NCBI RefSeq assembly: GCF_001567585.1
Contig: NZ_LRQV01000018.1
Coordinates: 1-64,000 of the forward strand
Source of the DNA: Micromonospora rosaria
GTDB lineage: Bacteria > Actinomycetota > Actinomycetes > Mycobacteriales > Micromonosporaceae
Direction: 5' to 3'
DNA length: 64,000 nucleotides
The translations under genes and the position numbers were made by a program. Of this stretch, positions 7,600 to 16,004 are shown in pieces. Every line of letters starts with the position of its first letter. The stretch's first letter is position 1. A model generated the notes under the pieces. The model was not told where the DNA came from. It saw only the letters and a list, made by a program, of their open reading frames with translations, and did no database searches.

Positions 7600-8739
7600 T
7601 CAGCGGCCGGAGGTGGCCTGGTCGCGTAGCGTTCCGCGCTGCACCGCGCGGCTGATGTCGGTGGGCGAGACGATGCCGACCAACTGGTCACCGGTGACCA
7701 CCAGCGCCCGGCCGTCGGCGCACCTGCTCAGCCGGGGGAGCAGGTCGGTCAGCTCCTCCTCCGGCCGGGCCAGCACCAGGTCGTCGGCGCGGCAGGCCAC
7801 CTCGGCCAGCCGGGTCGTACCCCGCTGGTCGGGTGACACCCCGCGGACCCGGTCCAGGGTGACCAGGCCGACCGGCCGACCCTGCTCGACCAGCGGCAGC
7901 GCGGTGTGCCGGTACGCGAAGAGGTAGTGGTCGACGAAGTCCGCCACGGTCATCTCCCCGGAGGCGGTCTGCGGCTGCGCGGTCATCACGTCACCGACCC
8001 GTACCCCGCGCAGCGCGCTGCCCAGCCGGGCCTGCCGCTCCTCCAGGCCGGCCGCCCCGATCAGGAACCAGCCGATCAGCGCCAGCCAGAGCCCGCCGAC
8101 CCCGGCGCCCACCAGGAACCGCCAGAGCCCGAGGCCGATCAGCGCCACCCCGAGGACCCACCCGGCGCGGGCGGCCACCACCGAGCCCTTCGTCCGGTCC
8201 CCGGTCGCCTTCCACACCGCCGCCCGCAGCAGCCGCCCACCGTCGAGCGGGGCCGCCGGCAGGATGTTGAAGACCGCCAGCAGGACGTTGATCCCGGCGA
8301 GCCAGGAGAGCGCGCCGAGCAGCAGCCCCCGCTCCCCGGTGACCGCGACGGCCAGCGCGATGCCGCCGAAGAAGAGCCCGAGCAGCAGGCTGACCAGCGG
8401 CCCCACCCCGGCGATGCGCAGCTCGGCCCCCGGGTCCTTCGCCTCGCCGCGCAACTCGGCCACGCCACCGAAGAGCCAGAGCGTGATCCCCTCCACCTCC
8501 AGCCCGTTGCGCTTGGCCACCACGGCGTGGGACACCTCGTGGGCGAGCAGGCCGAGGAAGAACACCACCGCCGCGCTCAACCCGGCGAGCAGGTACGCCC
8601 AGCCGGGCCGGCCCGGGTACACCTGGGGGAACTGGCTGGCCGACAGGGCCCAGGCGATCAGCGCGAAGATGACCAGGACGCTCCAGTTGACCCCGACCGG
8701 TACGCCGGCGACCCGACCGATCCGGAAGCTCGCCCTCAT
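7600..8739 (-). CDS. Site-2 protease (M50) with CBS domain pair, Rip3-like
   Basis: This encodes 379 residues. Hydrophobic helices begin at about residues 15-35. The catalytic zinc motif LLAHEVSHAVVA (HExxH, about residues 65-76) lies in a membrane segment, and LDGGRLLRA supplies the third zinc ligand (Asp). After the membrane region, two CBS repeats follow (VGDVMTAQPQTASGEMTV and LVVTGDQLVGIVSPTDISRAV), an arrangement shared with the mycobacterial Rip3/Rv2625c group. It would cleave membrane-embedded substrates such as anti-sigma factors, possibly gated by a nucleotide bound to the CBS domains. It is convergent with the oxidase gene, with a 36-bp gap. Confidence 0.93.
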   Translation of the reverse strand: MRASFRIGRVAGVPVGVNWSVLVIFALIAWALSASQFPQVYPGRPGWAYLLAGLSAAVVFFLGLLAHEVSHAVVAKRNGLEVEGITLWLFGGVAELRGEAKDPGAELRIAGVGPLVSLLLGLFFGGIALAVAVTGERGLLLGALSWLAGINVLLAVFNILPAAPLDGGRLLRAAVWKATGDRTKGSVVAARAGWVLGVALIGLGLWRFLVGAGVGGLWLALIGWFLIGAAGLEERQARLGSALRGVRVGDVMTAQPQTASGEMTVADFVDHYLFAYRHTALPLVEQGRPVGLVTLDRVRGVSPDQRGTTRLAEVACRADDLVLARPEEELTDLLPRLSRCADGRALVVTGDQLVGIVSPTDISRAVQRGTLRDQATSGR

Positions 8740-8846
8740 GCCCCGCTGGTACCCGTTTCCGGCCCCGCCATGCTCGCGGGCGGGGTGTCGGCAGGATGCC
8801 CGCTCGGGCCGTGTCGAGCTGAGTCGTGTGCGTCATCAGTTCGACA

Positions 8847-8945
8847 GGCGTCGGCGGCTGCGTCGGTGGCGCACCGCAGGCTTCTCGGTGTGGTGCCCTG
8901 CGGCTCCTGTCGACCTGCACCCATGGACGGGGCAGGGCTCGGCGG
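8847..8945 (+). repeat. Imperfect inverted duplication, copy A
   Basis: About 99 bp that align at roughly three quarters identity with the reverse complement of 10018-10116. Shared stretches include ACCGCAGGCTT, TCGGTGT and GGGGCAGGGCTCGGC. Translated, both copies contain AHRRL-GV--GS-R--- and GAGLG. The pair flanks the LRR gene in opposite orientation. Confidence 0.75.
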
Positions 8946-8968
8946 GCGGACCACATGGGGGATCTCAG

Positions 8969-8974
8969 TACGCT
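8969..8974 (+). promoter_or_regulatory. -10 element TACGCT, probably leaderless
   Basis: TACGCT fits TANNNT and ends 6 nt before GTG 8981, with no Shine-Dalgarno sequence in between. It is the main support for the chosen start. Confidence 0.5.
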
Positions 8975-8980
8975 CGGCGC

Positions 8981-9781
8981 GTGGAACGCAAGCAGAGCAC
9001 GCCGCAGCTGTTTCCGAACCGGTTCGCGGATGCGGTCGGACCCGCCGGGGACGGGCCTGCTCGCGATCATTGCCGGTGCGTCGGCTATTCGGTGGCGACC
9101 CGGCCCGAGGTTGTCTCCTTCCACGGGGATCGGCAGGACACCGAGGCGGCGGGCTGGCAGCATCTGCTGGCGCTGATCGACGAGGCGGCGGCGGACGGCC
9201 GGCCGGTGTTCAGGCCGTTCGTGGAGCTGAGCGCCGCCGAGAGGCGGCAGATCGTCACGCTACCGCCGACGATCGCGAAGCTGACCGCCGTCACGCACCT
9301 GGTGCTCTACGGCACGAACCTGGTCCGCCTGCCGCCCGAGATCGGGGCCATGACGAGCCTTGAGAAGTTCGATCCCTACACGTCCCACCGACTGCACTGG
9401 TACCCGTACGAGCTGACCAGGTGCACGAAACTGGCCGACAGCAGGGTGAGCACCCGCGTTCTCTACGGCAACGTCAAGTTCCGGCCGCCGTTCCCGAGGC
9501 TGCGGCCGGTGACCGTCACCGGGGAGGCGGATCTCGGTACGCTCGATCCGGCCGAGTGGGGTGCCGACGCCGTGCGAACCTGCAGCGTCTGCGACGGGCC
9601 GGTCCGGGCCGAGCTTCGCCAGGTCTGGATCTCCCGCTGCGTCGGCACCGACGTCCTGCCGTTACTGGTCAACGCCTGCTCCGCAGCCTGCGTGGCGGCA
9701 CTACCCGAGCCGTACCCCGGGTACGTCCCGGCGCCGCACACCGGCGGCCCGAAGATCGTGCAGCCGTTCGACAGCGACTGA
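8981..9781 (+). CDS. Leucine-rich-repeat-containing hypothetical protein
   Basis: This encodes 266 residues from GTG 8981. The middle part, VTLPPTIAKLTAVTHLVLYGTNLVRLPPEIGAMTSLEKF spaced over two to three units (about residues 90-130), is a short LRR run. The C-terminal part has a Cys-rich CSVCDGPV segment and a later CSAACVAALP segment that could bind a metal. Similar proteins occur as scattered accessory genes in actinomycetes; their role is unknown, probably protein-protein contact. Base composition is visibly less GC-rich than the neighbours, and the gene sits between inverted duplicated segments. Both features suggest acquisition or local rearrangement. Confidence 0.8.
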   Translation: MERKQSTPQLFPNRFADAVGPAGDGPARDHCRCVGYSVATRPEVVSFHGDRQDTEAAGWQHLLALIDEAAADGRPVFRPFVELSAAERRQIVTLPPTIAKLTAVTHLVLYGTNLVRLPPEIGAMTSLEKFDPYTSHRLHWYPYELTRCTKLADSRVSTRVLYGNVKFRPPFPRLRPVTVTGEADLGTLDPAEWGADAVRTCSVCDGPVRAELRQVWISRCVGTDVLPLLVNACSAACVAALPEPYPGYVPAPHTGGPKIVQPFDSD

Positions 9782-10328
9782 CTCAGATGGCGGCTCGGTA
9801 AGTGACGATACGGTCGACGCAGCCGGTGAGTGGGGTGGCTGCGTCGTGAACGTGGCTGCGGGCCGTCGTCAGTTGCTTTTCAGGGTGAGGACGACCTCGG
9901 GTCGACCGCCGGCGAGGGGTTAATCCGACAGTGTGCGTGCACACCGCGCTCGACTGACGCCCGGGCCGGCCTCGCTGACGCCCACGTCGCACGTTCTCCG
10001 CTCTCACCGGCGTGCCGAGCCCTGCCCCTTCTATGAGGGCAGCTCGAAAGGAACCGTGGGGCAGTACACCGACAAGCCTGCGGTGTGCACCAACACGGCC
10101 GCCGATCCCGGGCCGCGTCCCGCCCTCACGACTGCCCCGCAACAACAAGGACGTAGTCCGCACCATCGCGCCCGAGACCACACAGAAGAAGGCTGTCGCC
10201 GGCCGGCCGGTGTAGGGGCCCGGGGCGGCGGGAGAGGCGGTGATGGCGCAGACGATTCAGCTCGACAGGGAGTAGCCGCGATACCTGGAGGGCGGACGAG
10301 GGCGCTGCCCGGGTGAGACGGACCCGGA
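9782..10328. other. Gene-free stretch containing inverted duplicate copy B
   Basis: 547 bp between the convergent LRR and L,D-transpeptidase genes. An open frame on the minus strand (9783-10181) has no RBS and no recognisable domain; part of it is the duplicated AHRRLVGV segment. I read the region as decayed sequence rather than a working gene. Confidence 0.5.
10018..10116 (-). repeat. Imperfect inverted duplication, copy B
   Basis: The reverse complement aligns with 8847-8945. Orientation is opposite to copy A, so the pair forms an imperfect inverted repeat about 1.2 kb apart around the LRR gene. Confidence 0.75.
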
Positions 10329-11228
10329 TCAGGCGGCGGAGAGGGTGTCGACGACGACCACGGGGCTGCCCGGCGGTACCTCGGCCAGGAGCAGGCGTTG
10401 GGCGCTGCGGGTCAGCCGGACGCAGCCGTTGGTGGTGCTGCGGCCCAGTTCGCCGTCGTGGTGCCAACTGTGGATGCCGATGTGCGCGCCGCGCAGGCTG
10501 GCCGGCACCGCGTCCAGGTCGTCGGGGATCGAGCCGAGGGCGTAGATGTCCACCCCGCCGTACACCGCCCCGGTGGGGGTGGTCCGGCCGAGGACGAAGG
10601 TACGCCCCAGCGGGGTCTCCTGGCCGCGCCGGCCGAGGCTGACCGGCCAGGACCGGCGGGCGACGCCGTCGCGGTACCAGGTCAGCCGGTGTGCCCGCCG
10701 TTCCACCACGATCTGGTCGCGCAGGTCGGTGGTGGTCCAGCCGCCCGCCGGCAGCCAGGCGAGCCGGCGGTTCGCCGAGGGCAGCAGCACCGCCACCCAG
10801 CCGGTCCGGCGCTGCGCGACCGGCAGGGTCAGCTCGACGCCCCGGATGGTCGGGTCGAGGAAGGCAAGCGGTCGCCCGCCGGGGGCGTCGTACGCGGCGA
10901 GCCGGCGGGTCGGGCGCAGCCCCTCGGTGAGCGGGGTGACCTCCATCGTGTCCGGGTCGGCCGGGAACCCGGCGGGGGCCGGGTCGTAGTCCACCACCGG
11001 CAGGTCGTCGGGGGCGGGCGCCGCCTCCGGTACGGCCTCGACGGCGTCGCCCGACGGGGGCGGCGCGGACGGTGACCGGGTGGACGGGACGGTCGTGGGT
11101 GGGGTGGTGACCGGCGGTGCCGTCCCCCGGGTCAGGGCCAGCCCGGCGAGCAGGGCGGCCACCACGAGCGCCGGTACCGCCAGCACGGTGCCGAGCCGCC
11201 CCGGTCTGCGGAATCCCAGGTACCTCAT
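10329..11228 (-). CDS. L,D-transpeptidase (YkuD) with N-terminal membrane anchor
   Basis: This encodes 299 residues. A basic start (MRYLGFRRPGR) precedes one hydrophobic helix (about residues 15-35), then a Thr/Pro/Ala-rich wall-spanning linker. The C-terminal YkuD domain carries HIGIHSWHHDG and STTNGCVRLT; the Cys of NGCVRL is the catalytic nucleophile and the His of IHSWHH its partner. By family it forms 3-3 cross-links in peptidoglycan or attaches proteins outside the membrane, and this family is inhibited by carbapenems. The DNA just upstream (11229-11260) is unusually AT-rich and probably holds the promoter. The Shine-Dalgarno is weak. Confidence 0.92.
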   Translation of the reverse strand: MRYLGFRRPGRLGTVLAVPALVVAALLAGLALTRGTAPPVTTPPTTVPSTRSPSAPPPSGDAVEAVPEAAPAPDDLPVVDYDPAPAGFPADPDTMEVTPLTEGLRPTRRLAAYDAPGGRPLAFLDPTIRGVELTLPVAQRRTGWVAVLLPSANRRLAWLPAGGWTTTDLRDQIVVERRAHRLTWYRDGVARRSWPVSLGRRGQETPLGRTFVLGRTTPTGAVYGGVDIYALGSIPDDLDAVPASLRGAHIGIHSWHHDGELGRSTTNGCVRLTRSAQRLLLAEVPPGSPVVVVDTLSAA

Positions 11229-11410
11229 GAATCTACTTAAAGCACACAAAACGCCGGGCCGGCGGGCGTACACGAGTTTCGGGGCGTACCGGTTCGACCG
11301 GCCGGCGGAAAAATTCCGGGGCCGGGGTGATCCGCTCGTGCCGCCCGGCCGTACTCGATGGGGGAGCAGGGTCGGCCGGCGGTGCGCCGCCGTTAGACGA
11401 TCGGGGAGCG

Positions 11411-12994
11411 ATGGCCCGGGCACAGCAGAAGCAGAAGGCCACGAGCGTCCGCACCATGAGCAGCAGCCGAGGGGGGAGGACGCGCTCGCCGATGACGATC
11501 GTGCTGCTGATCGGCTCGGCGCTCGCCCTCCTCTGGGCCGTCACGATGCTCACCAGCCTCGGGCAGGCGGTCTACGCGTACTCCTTCTTCTTCACCGACT
11601 ACTTCGCCGGGGTGGTGGCCCTGGTCGCGTTGAGCCTCACCGTGATGATGGGGCTGCTCGCCACCGACCGGCTGGTGTTGCAGATCCCGCACCGGGTGCT
11701 GTTGCAGTCCGCGCACCGGGCCACCGGCATCATCGGCGTGGCGGGTCTGGTCTTCCACGTCATCACCAAGATCGCCATCGGCCGGGCCGGGCCGACCGAC
11801 GTCCTCGTCCCGTTCGTCGGCGGTCGGGGCCTCTACGTCGGGCTCGGCACGGTGGCCTCCTTCATGATGGTCAGCGTGCTCTGGACCGGCCTCATCCGGG
11901 CCCGGTTCGCCGGTACCGGTCCGAAGTGGCTCTGGCGCGCCCTGCACTCGACGGCGTACGTGTCCTGGCCCTTCGCGCTGATCCACGGGCTCAACGCCGG
12001 CCGCCCGGCGGCCACCTGGGTCAACCTGAGCTACCTCGTCTGCGTGCTGCTGGTGGTGGTGGCGCTCTTCGTCCGGCTCTCCGTGACCCTCGGCAAGCGC
12101 AGCCGCGAGCAGAGCCAGGCCGCCGCGCTGAACAAGGCGATGGCCGGCAAGCCGGTCGACCAGGGCATCGGCCGGTCGCTGCTGGGCAACCTGACCGGCC
12201 GCCGGGGCGACAGCGCCGAGAAGGAGGAGAGCCGGTCGGGCCGGGGGCGCGGAACCCGGGCCAATGGCTGGGCCGAGACCACCACCGGCGGCTGGGCCAC
12301 CGCGCCCGGCGCGCGCCGTGGCGATCCGGACCGGTTCACGGTACCGGTGGTCCCCGAGCCCGGCACCCTGCGCGAACCCGTCCGCCCCGGCCGGCGGCGC
12401 GACGAGGAGCCGGCACGTCGGCGGCGGGACGAGGACGACCTCGCCCCGGCGGCCCGGCGCGACGACGAACGGCCCACCCGGCGACGCCGGGACGAGGCCG
12501 AGGTCGAGGTGACCTCCCGGCGGTCCCGGCCCCGGGTCGAGGCCCGGTCGCGCTACTCCGCCCCGCCGGCCACCGCCGATGGACCCGAGGAGCCGTGGGA
12601 CAGCCCCCGCCGCTGGGAGTCGGCCGACCCCGTCTCCGCCGCGCCCGTCGACCCGGTCTCCGCCGGCCCCCGCGAGCCGATCTCCAGTGCGCCGCGAAGC
12701 GACGGTGGCTCCCTCGCGCCGCGCAGCGGCGGGGGCGCCCTCGCACCGCGCAGCGGCGGTGGCCGGCACAGCGCCGAGGACGAGGTCCCGGACGAGGTCC
12801 CCGACTACTGGCGTCCGCCGGGCCGGTACGTCGCCGACGACCTGCCGGTCGACGACACCCCGACCCTGGTCGACCTCGCCTCCCGGCGGGCCCGCCGGGC
12901 CGCTGGTGACAACCGGTCGAAGGGCCGTCGACGGGCCACCGCCGACGCGGTGGACGGCGCGTACTGGGCCGGGCTGCGGGGTGAGGCGAAGTGA
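11411..12994 (+). CDS. Di-haem ferric-reductase-like membrane protein with disordered C-terminal tail
   Basis: This encodes 527 residues from ATG 11411, behind GGGGAG. About six transmembrane helices fill residues 30-235. Two His pairs, H-x13-H in AHRATGIIGVAGLVFH and H-x12-H in LHSTAYVSWPFALIH, match the spacing that binds two b haems in ferric-reductase/cytochrome-b561-like domains. Residues from about 250 onward form a long Arg/Asp/Glu/Pro-rich tail with repeated RRDE/RRRR blocks and no fold. The cytosolic NAD/FAD domain of true ferric reductases is absent. That role could be played by the NuoF-like protein encoded directly downstream, whose GTG overlaps this stop (GTGA at 12991). Confidence 0.85.
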   Translation: MARAQQKQKATSVRTMSSSRGGRTRSPMTIVLLIGSALALLWAVTMLTSLGQAVYAYSFFFTDYFAGVVALVALSLTVMMGLLATDRLVLQIPHRVLLQSAHRATGIIGVAGLVFHVITKIAIGRAGPTDVLVPFVGGRGLYVGLGTVASFMMVSVLWTGLIRARFAGTGPKWLWRALHSTAYVSWPFALIHGLNAGRPAATWVNLSYLVCVLLVVVALFVRLSVTLGKRSREQSQAAALNKAMAGKPVDQGIGRSLLGNLTGRRGDSAEKEESRSGRGRGTRANGWAETTTGGWATAPGARRGDPDRFTVPVVPEPGTLREPVRPGRRRDEEPARRRRDEDDLAPAARRDDERPTRRRRDEAEVEVTSRRSRPRVEARSRYSAPPATADGPEEPWDSPRRWESADPVSAAPVDPVSAGPREPISSAPRSDGGSLAPRSGGGALAPRSGGGRHSAEDEVPDEVPDYWRPPGRYVADDLPVDDTPTLVDLASRRARRAAGDNRSKGRRRATADAVDGAYWAGLRGEAK

Positions 12995-14460
12995 CGATGC
13001 GGACCACGGTGCCCCCGGTGGCGTGCGTCGGGGAACCCCGGCTGACCGCCGGGTTCGCCGAGTTCGGCCGGCTCGACCTGTACGCCCACGAGCAGGTGCA
13101 CGGCCCGATCGGCCCGATGGAGCCGGCGAACCTGCTGGGCCTGGCCGAGGCCATCCAGCTCAAGGGCAAGGGCGGGGCGGGATTCCCGCTCGCGAAGAAG
13201 CTGCGGGCTGTGCTGGAGTCCTGCGAACGGCAGGACCTCTCGCCCGTGGTGGTGGTCAACGCCACCGAGGGGGAGCCGGCGAGCTGGAAGGACAAGGTGC
13301 TGCTCACCCGGGCCCCGCACCTGATCCTCGACGGCGCGGCGCTGGCCGCGTACGCGTTGGACGCCGAGGAGATCGTCATCGGGGTGGCCGACGACGACAT
13401 CGGCCGGGAGTCGCTGACCCTGGCGCTGGAGGAGCGCCCGATGCCGGTCGACACCAGCATCGTCACCGTGCCGCACCGGTTCATCTCCGGCGAGGGCGGT
13501 GCCCTGGTCAACGGGATCAACGGGCTGCCGCACATCCCGCCCGGCACCAAGAAGCGCTCCAGCGACTCGGGCGTGAACGGGCTGCCCACCCTGCTCTCCA
13601 ACGCCGAGACGTACGCCCAACTCGCCGTCGCCGCCCGGCTCGGCCCGTACGAGTACGCCGCGCTCGGCACCGACGACGAACCGGGCACGGTGCTGCTCAC
13701 CGTCACCGGCGCGGCGGCCCGGCAGGCCGTGGTGGAGTGCGCGGCCGGCACCCCGCTGCGGGAGATCCTCGACCTGTGCGAGGTGCCGGAGGGGCCGGGC
13801 ATCCTGATGGGCGGCTACCACGGCAAGTGGATCACGTCGGCGGCGGCGGACATGGCGGAGGTGTCCCGCAAGGGACTCGCCGCCGTCGGCGGCACCCTGG
13901 GCGCCGGGATCATCGTCCCGCTCGGCAAGGACACCTGCCCGCTGGGCGAGGCGGCGCAGGTGGTCCGCTACCTGGCCGGCGAGTCGGCCGGCCAGTGCGG
14001 GCCGTGCAAGATGGGCCTGCCCGACCTGGCCCGCGCGGTCGACCTCGCCGTCTCCGGGAGCGCCCCGGTCGAGATCGTCCGGGCGGCGGCCGGCGACGTG
14101 AAGGGGCGCGGCGCGTGCAGCCACCCCGACGGTACGGCCCGCTTCGCCCTCTCCGCGATGGAGGTCTTCGCCGACGACCTGCGGCTGCACACCACCGGGG
14201 AGGGGTGCGGCCGGCGGGTCAAGGGCGTGATGGGGCTGCCCGGGGCACCCGACGGCAACCCCCAGAAGTTGACCCTGGACTGGTCCCGCTGCGACGGCCA
14301 CGGGCTCTGCGCACACGTCGTACCGGACTTCATCCGGCTCGACGCCAACGGTTACCCCGCCTTCCCGCCCACCCCGGTGCCGACCTGGCTGCGGGAGGGC
14401 GCCCAGAAGGCGGTCAAGGTCTGCCCGGAACTCGCGCTGCGGCTGGTCAAGGCCACGTAG
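12991..14460 (+). CDS. NuoF-like NADH:acceptor flavoprotein fused to a ferredoxin domain
   Basis: This encodes 489 residues. GKGGAGFPLAKKL (about 55-67) and VVNATEGEPASWKDK are the FMN/NADH-binding signatures of the 51-kDa (NuoF/HydB-type) family. AGQCGPCKMGLP plus GACSHPDG give Cys residues for one [4Fe-4S] cluster, although the usual C-x2-C-x2-C spacing is altered to CGPC plus a distant Cys. The last 65 residues (LDWSRCDGHGLCAHVVPDF ... KVCPELAL) look like a [3Fe-4S]/[4Fe-4S] ferredoxin. By family it oxidises NADH through FMN and passes electrons to FeS clusters in the cytosol. No NuoE or NuoG partner is nearby; the neighbours are a di-haem membrane protein and CcdA/TlpA. Confidence 0.85.
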   Translation: MTMRTTVPPVACVGEPRLTAGFAEFGRLDLYAHEQVHGPIGPMEPANLLGLAEAIQLKGKGGAGFPLAKKLRAVLESCERQDLSPVVVVNATEGEPASWKDKVLLTRAPHLILDGAALAAYALDAEEIVIGVADDDIGRESLTLALEERPMPVDTSIVTVPHRFISGEGGALVNGINGLPHIPPGTKKRSSDSGVNGLPTLLSNAETYAQLAVAARLGPYEYAALGTDDEPGTVLLTVTGAAARQAVVECAAGTPLREILDLCEVPEGPGILMGGYHGKWITSAAADMAEVSRKGLAAVGGTLGAGIIVPLGKDTCPLGEAAQVVRYLAGESAGQCGPCKMGLPDLARAVDLAVSGSAPVEIVRAAAGDVKGRGACSHPDGTARFALSAMEVFADDLRLHTTGEGCGRRVKGVMGLPGAPDGNPQKLTLDWSRCDGHGLCAHVVPDFIRLDANGYPAFPPTPVPTWLREGAQKAVKVCPELALRLVKAT

Positions 14461-14477
14461 CGGAGAGGAGCCCACGG

Positions 14478-15038
14478 ATGCGCACGCGAGCCGTCACCGC
14501 GGTCGTGCTGGCCGTCGCCCTGCTCGGCACGGCGTCCTGCGCCGACGGTGGGGCGTCGCCCCGGCCGGTCGGCGTGACCCAGTCCACCGGCGCCGAGCCG
14601 GCCCCCGCCGGGGCGTCGGCCAGCGCCGCGCCGGCCCCGGAGACGCTCCGGTTCACCGGGCGCACCCTGGACGGTACGCCGTTCTCCGCGGCCGGACTGG
14701 CCGGGCGTCCGGTGGTGCTCTGGTTCTGGGCCCCGTGGTGCGCCACCTGTGCCAGTCAGGCGTGGACGGTCGCCGAGGTGGCACCCGCCTACCGCGACAC
14801 GGTCCCGGTGATCGGCGTCGCCGGCCTCGGCGAGCGGCAGGCCATCCGGGACTTCGTCACCGAGTTCGAGTTGTCGCGGGTACCGACGCTGGACGACCGG
14901 GAGGGGGCGATCTGGCGGCGGTTCGAGGTGGTCGAGCAGAGCACCTTCGTCCTCATCGACCGGAACGGGCGGGTGATCTACCAGGGCTTCCTCGACGGGG
15001 AGGCGTTCACCCGGCGGCTCGCCCAACTCGCCGGCTGA
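14478..15038 (+). CDS. TlpA/ResA-like thioredoxin-fold lipoprotein
   Basis: This encodes 186 residues; ATG 14478 follows GAGAGGAG. The N-terminus is a lipoprotein signal with lipobox LGTASC (Cys22), then an Ala/Pro-rich linker, then a thioredoxin fold with FWAPWCATCASQ (WCxxC active site) and the cis-Pro loop SRVPTLDD. By family it is a membrane-tethered, extracytoplasmic thiol:disulfide oxidoreductase working with CcdA in reducing envelope proteins or in cytochrome c maturation. It is 18 bp behind the NuoF-like gene and 10 bp ahead of ccdA. Confidence 0.92.
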   Translation: MRTRAVTAVVLAVALLGTASCADGGASPRPVGVTQSTGAEPAPAGASASAAPAPETLRFTGRTLDGTPFSAAGLAGRPVVLWFWAPWCATCASQAWTVAEVAPAYRDTVPVIGVAGLGERQAIRDFVTEFELSRVPTLDDREGAIWRRFEVVEQSTFVLIDRNGRVIYQGFLDGEAFTRRLAQLAG

Positions 15039-15048
15039 GCGGCGCGGC

Positions 15049-15957
15049 GTGACCGCCCCGCTGCTGCTGTCGCTGACCGCCGGGATGCTCGGCGCGGTCA
15101 ACCCGTGCGGCTTCGCGCTGCTGCCGGCGTACCTGTCGTTGCTGGTGGCCGACCCGCATAGTCCGGGCGGTGGCGCGGGTTGCGGCTCCGCCGGGCGCGG
15201 CGCGGTCGGCCGCGCCCTGACCGCCGCCGCCGCGCTGACCACCGGGTACGTCCTGGTCTTCGGCGCGGTCGGCCTGGCGCTCGCGCCGCTGACCGGGTGG
15301 CTACGGCCCCGGCTGCCCTGGTTCACCGTCGGACTCGGCCTGCTCCTGGTCGGGCTGGGCTGCTGGTTGCTCGCCGGTCGCGGGCTGCCGGCCCCACTTG
15401 GGCTCACCCGGGCCCCGCGCCTGACCCGCTCCTGGCCGTCCATGGTGCTCTTCGGCATGGCCTCCGCGCTGGCCTCGCTGACCTGCGCGATCGCCCCGTT
15501 CCTGGCGATCGTGGTGACCAGCGTCCAGGCCGGTTCCGCGCTGCGCGGCCTGGCCCTCTTCGTCGCGTACGCGATCGGGATGGGCCTGGTCGTGGCGGTG
15601 ACCGCGCTCGCCGTCGCGATGCTCCGGGGTCACCTGGTGGCCCGGATCCGTGGCGCCGGCGCGGTGGTACCCCGGCTCAGCGGCGCGGTACTGCTCCTCG
15701 CCGGCGGCTACGTCGCCTGGTACGGCTGGTACGAGATCCGGCTCGCCGCCGGCCGGCGCGACGCGCTCGGCGACCCGGTGGTGGCCGTCGCCGCCCGCCT
15801 CCAGCGAGCCCTGGTCACCGGCCTCGACGCCGCCGGTCCGGTCGTCCTGGCGGCGCTGCTCGGGGCCCTCCTGGCGCTGGCCGCCCTGCGCCGGGCCAGG
15901 TCGGTGAGCGGGTCGAGGGGCCGCCCGGACGGTGCGGCGGACCGTCACGTCCGGTGA
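15049..15957 (+). CDS. CcdA-family transmembrane thiol:disulfide interchange protein
   Basis: This encodes 302 residues with about seven to eight hydrophobic helices. The two conserved Cys sit in VNPCGFALLPAY (helix 1) and ASLTCAIAPFLA (helix 4), the pair that carries reducing equivalents across the membrane in CcdA/DsbD-beta. GTG 15049 is chosen because the MTAPLLLSLTAG start is typical of the family; it lies 10 bp behind the TlpA-like gene. Normally CcdA is fed by cytosolic thioredoxin. Here the cluster suggests an extra NADH-driven input, which is inference. The transcript ends at a perfect hairpin at 16005-16040. Confidence 0.93.
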   Translation: MTAPLLLSLTAGMLGAVNPCGFALLPAYLSLLVADPHSPGGGAGCGSAGRGAVGRALTAAAALTTGYVLVFGAVGLALAPLTGWLRPRLPWFTVGLGLLLVGLGCWLLAGRGLPAPLGLTRAPRLTRSWPSMVLFGMASALASLTCAIAPFLAIVVTSVQAGSALRGLALFVAYAIGMGLVVAVTALAVAMLRGHLVARIRGAGAVVPRLSGAVLLLAGGYVAWYGWYEIRLAAGRRDALGDPVVAVAARLQRALVTGLDAAGPVVLAALLGALLALAALRRARSVSGSRGRPDGAADRHVR

Positions 15958-16004
15958 CGGGCCTGCCGGTCGACGGCACCACGTCCACCGGGGACACCGA
16001 CGAA

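Noticed and set aside
9783-10181. 132-residue minus-strand frame between the LRR and L,D-transpeptidase genes
   Set aside because: No ribosome site or -10 at its start and no domain. The only notable part is the segment duplicated at 8847-8945, so I list it as repeat sequence.
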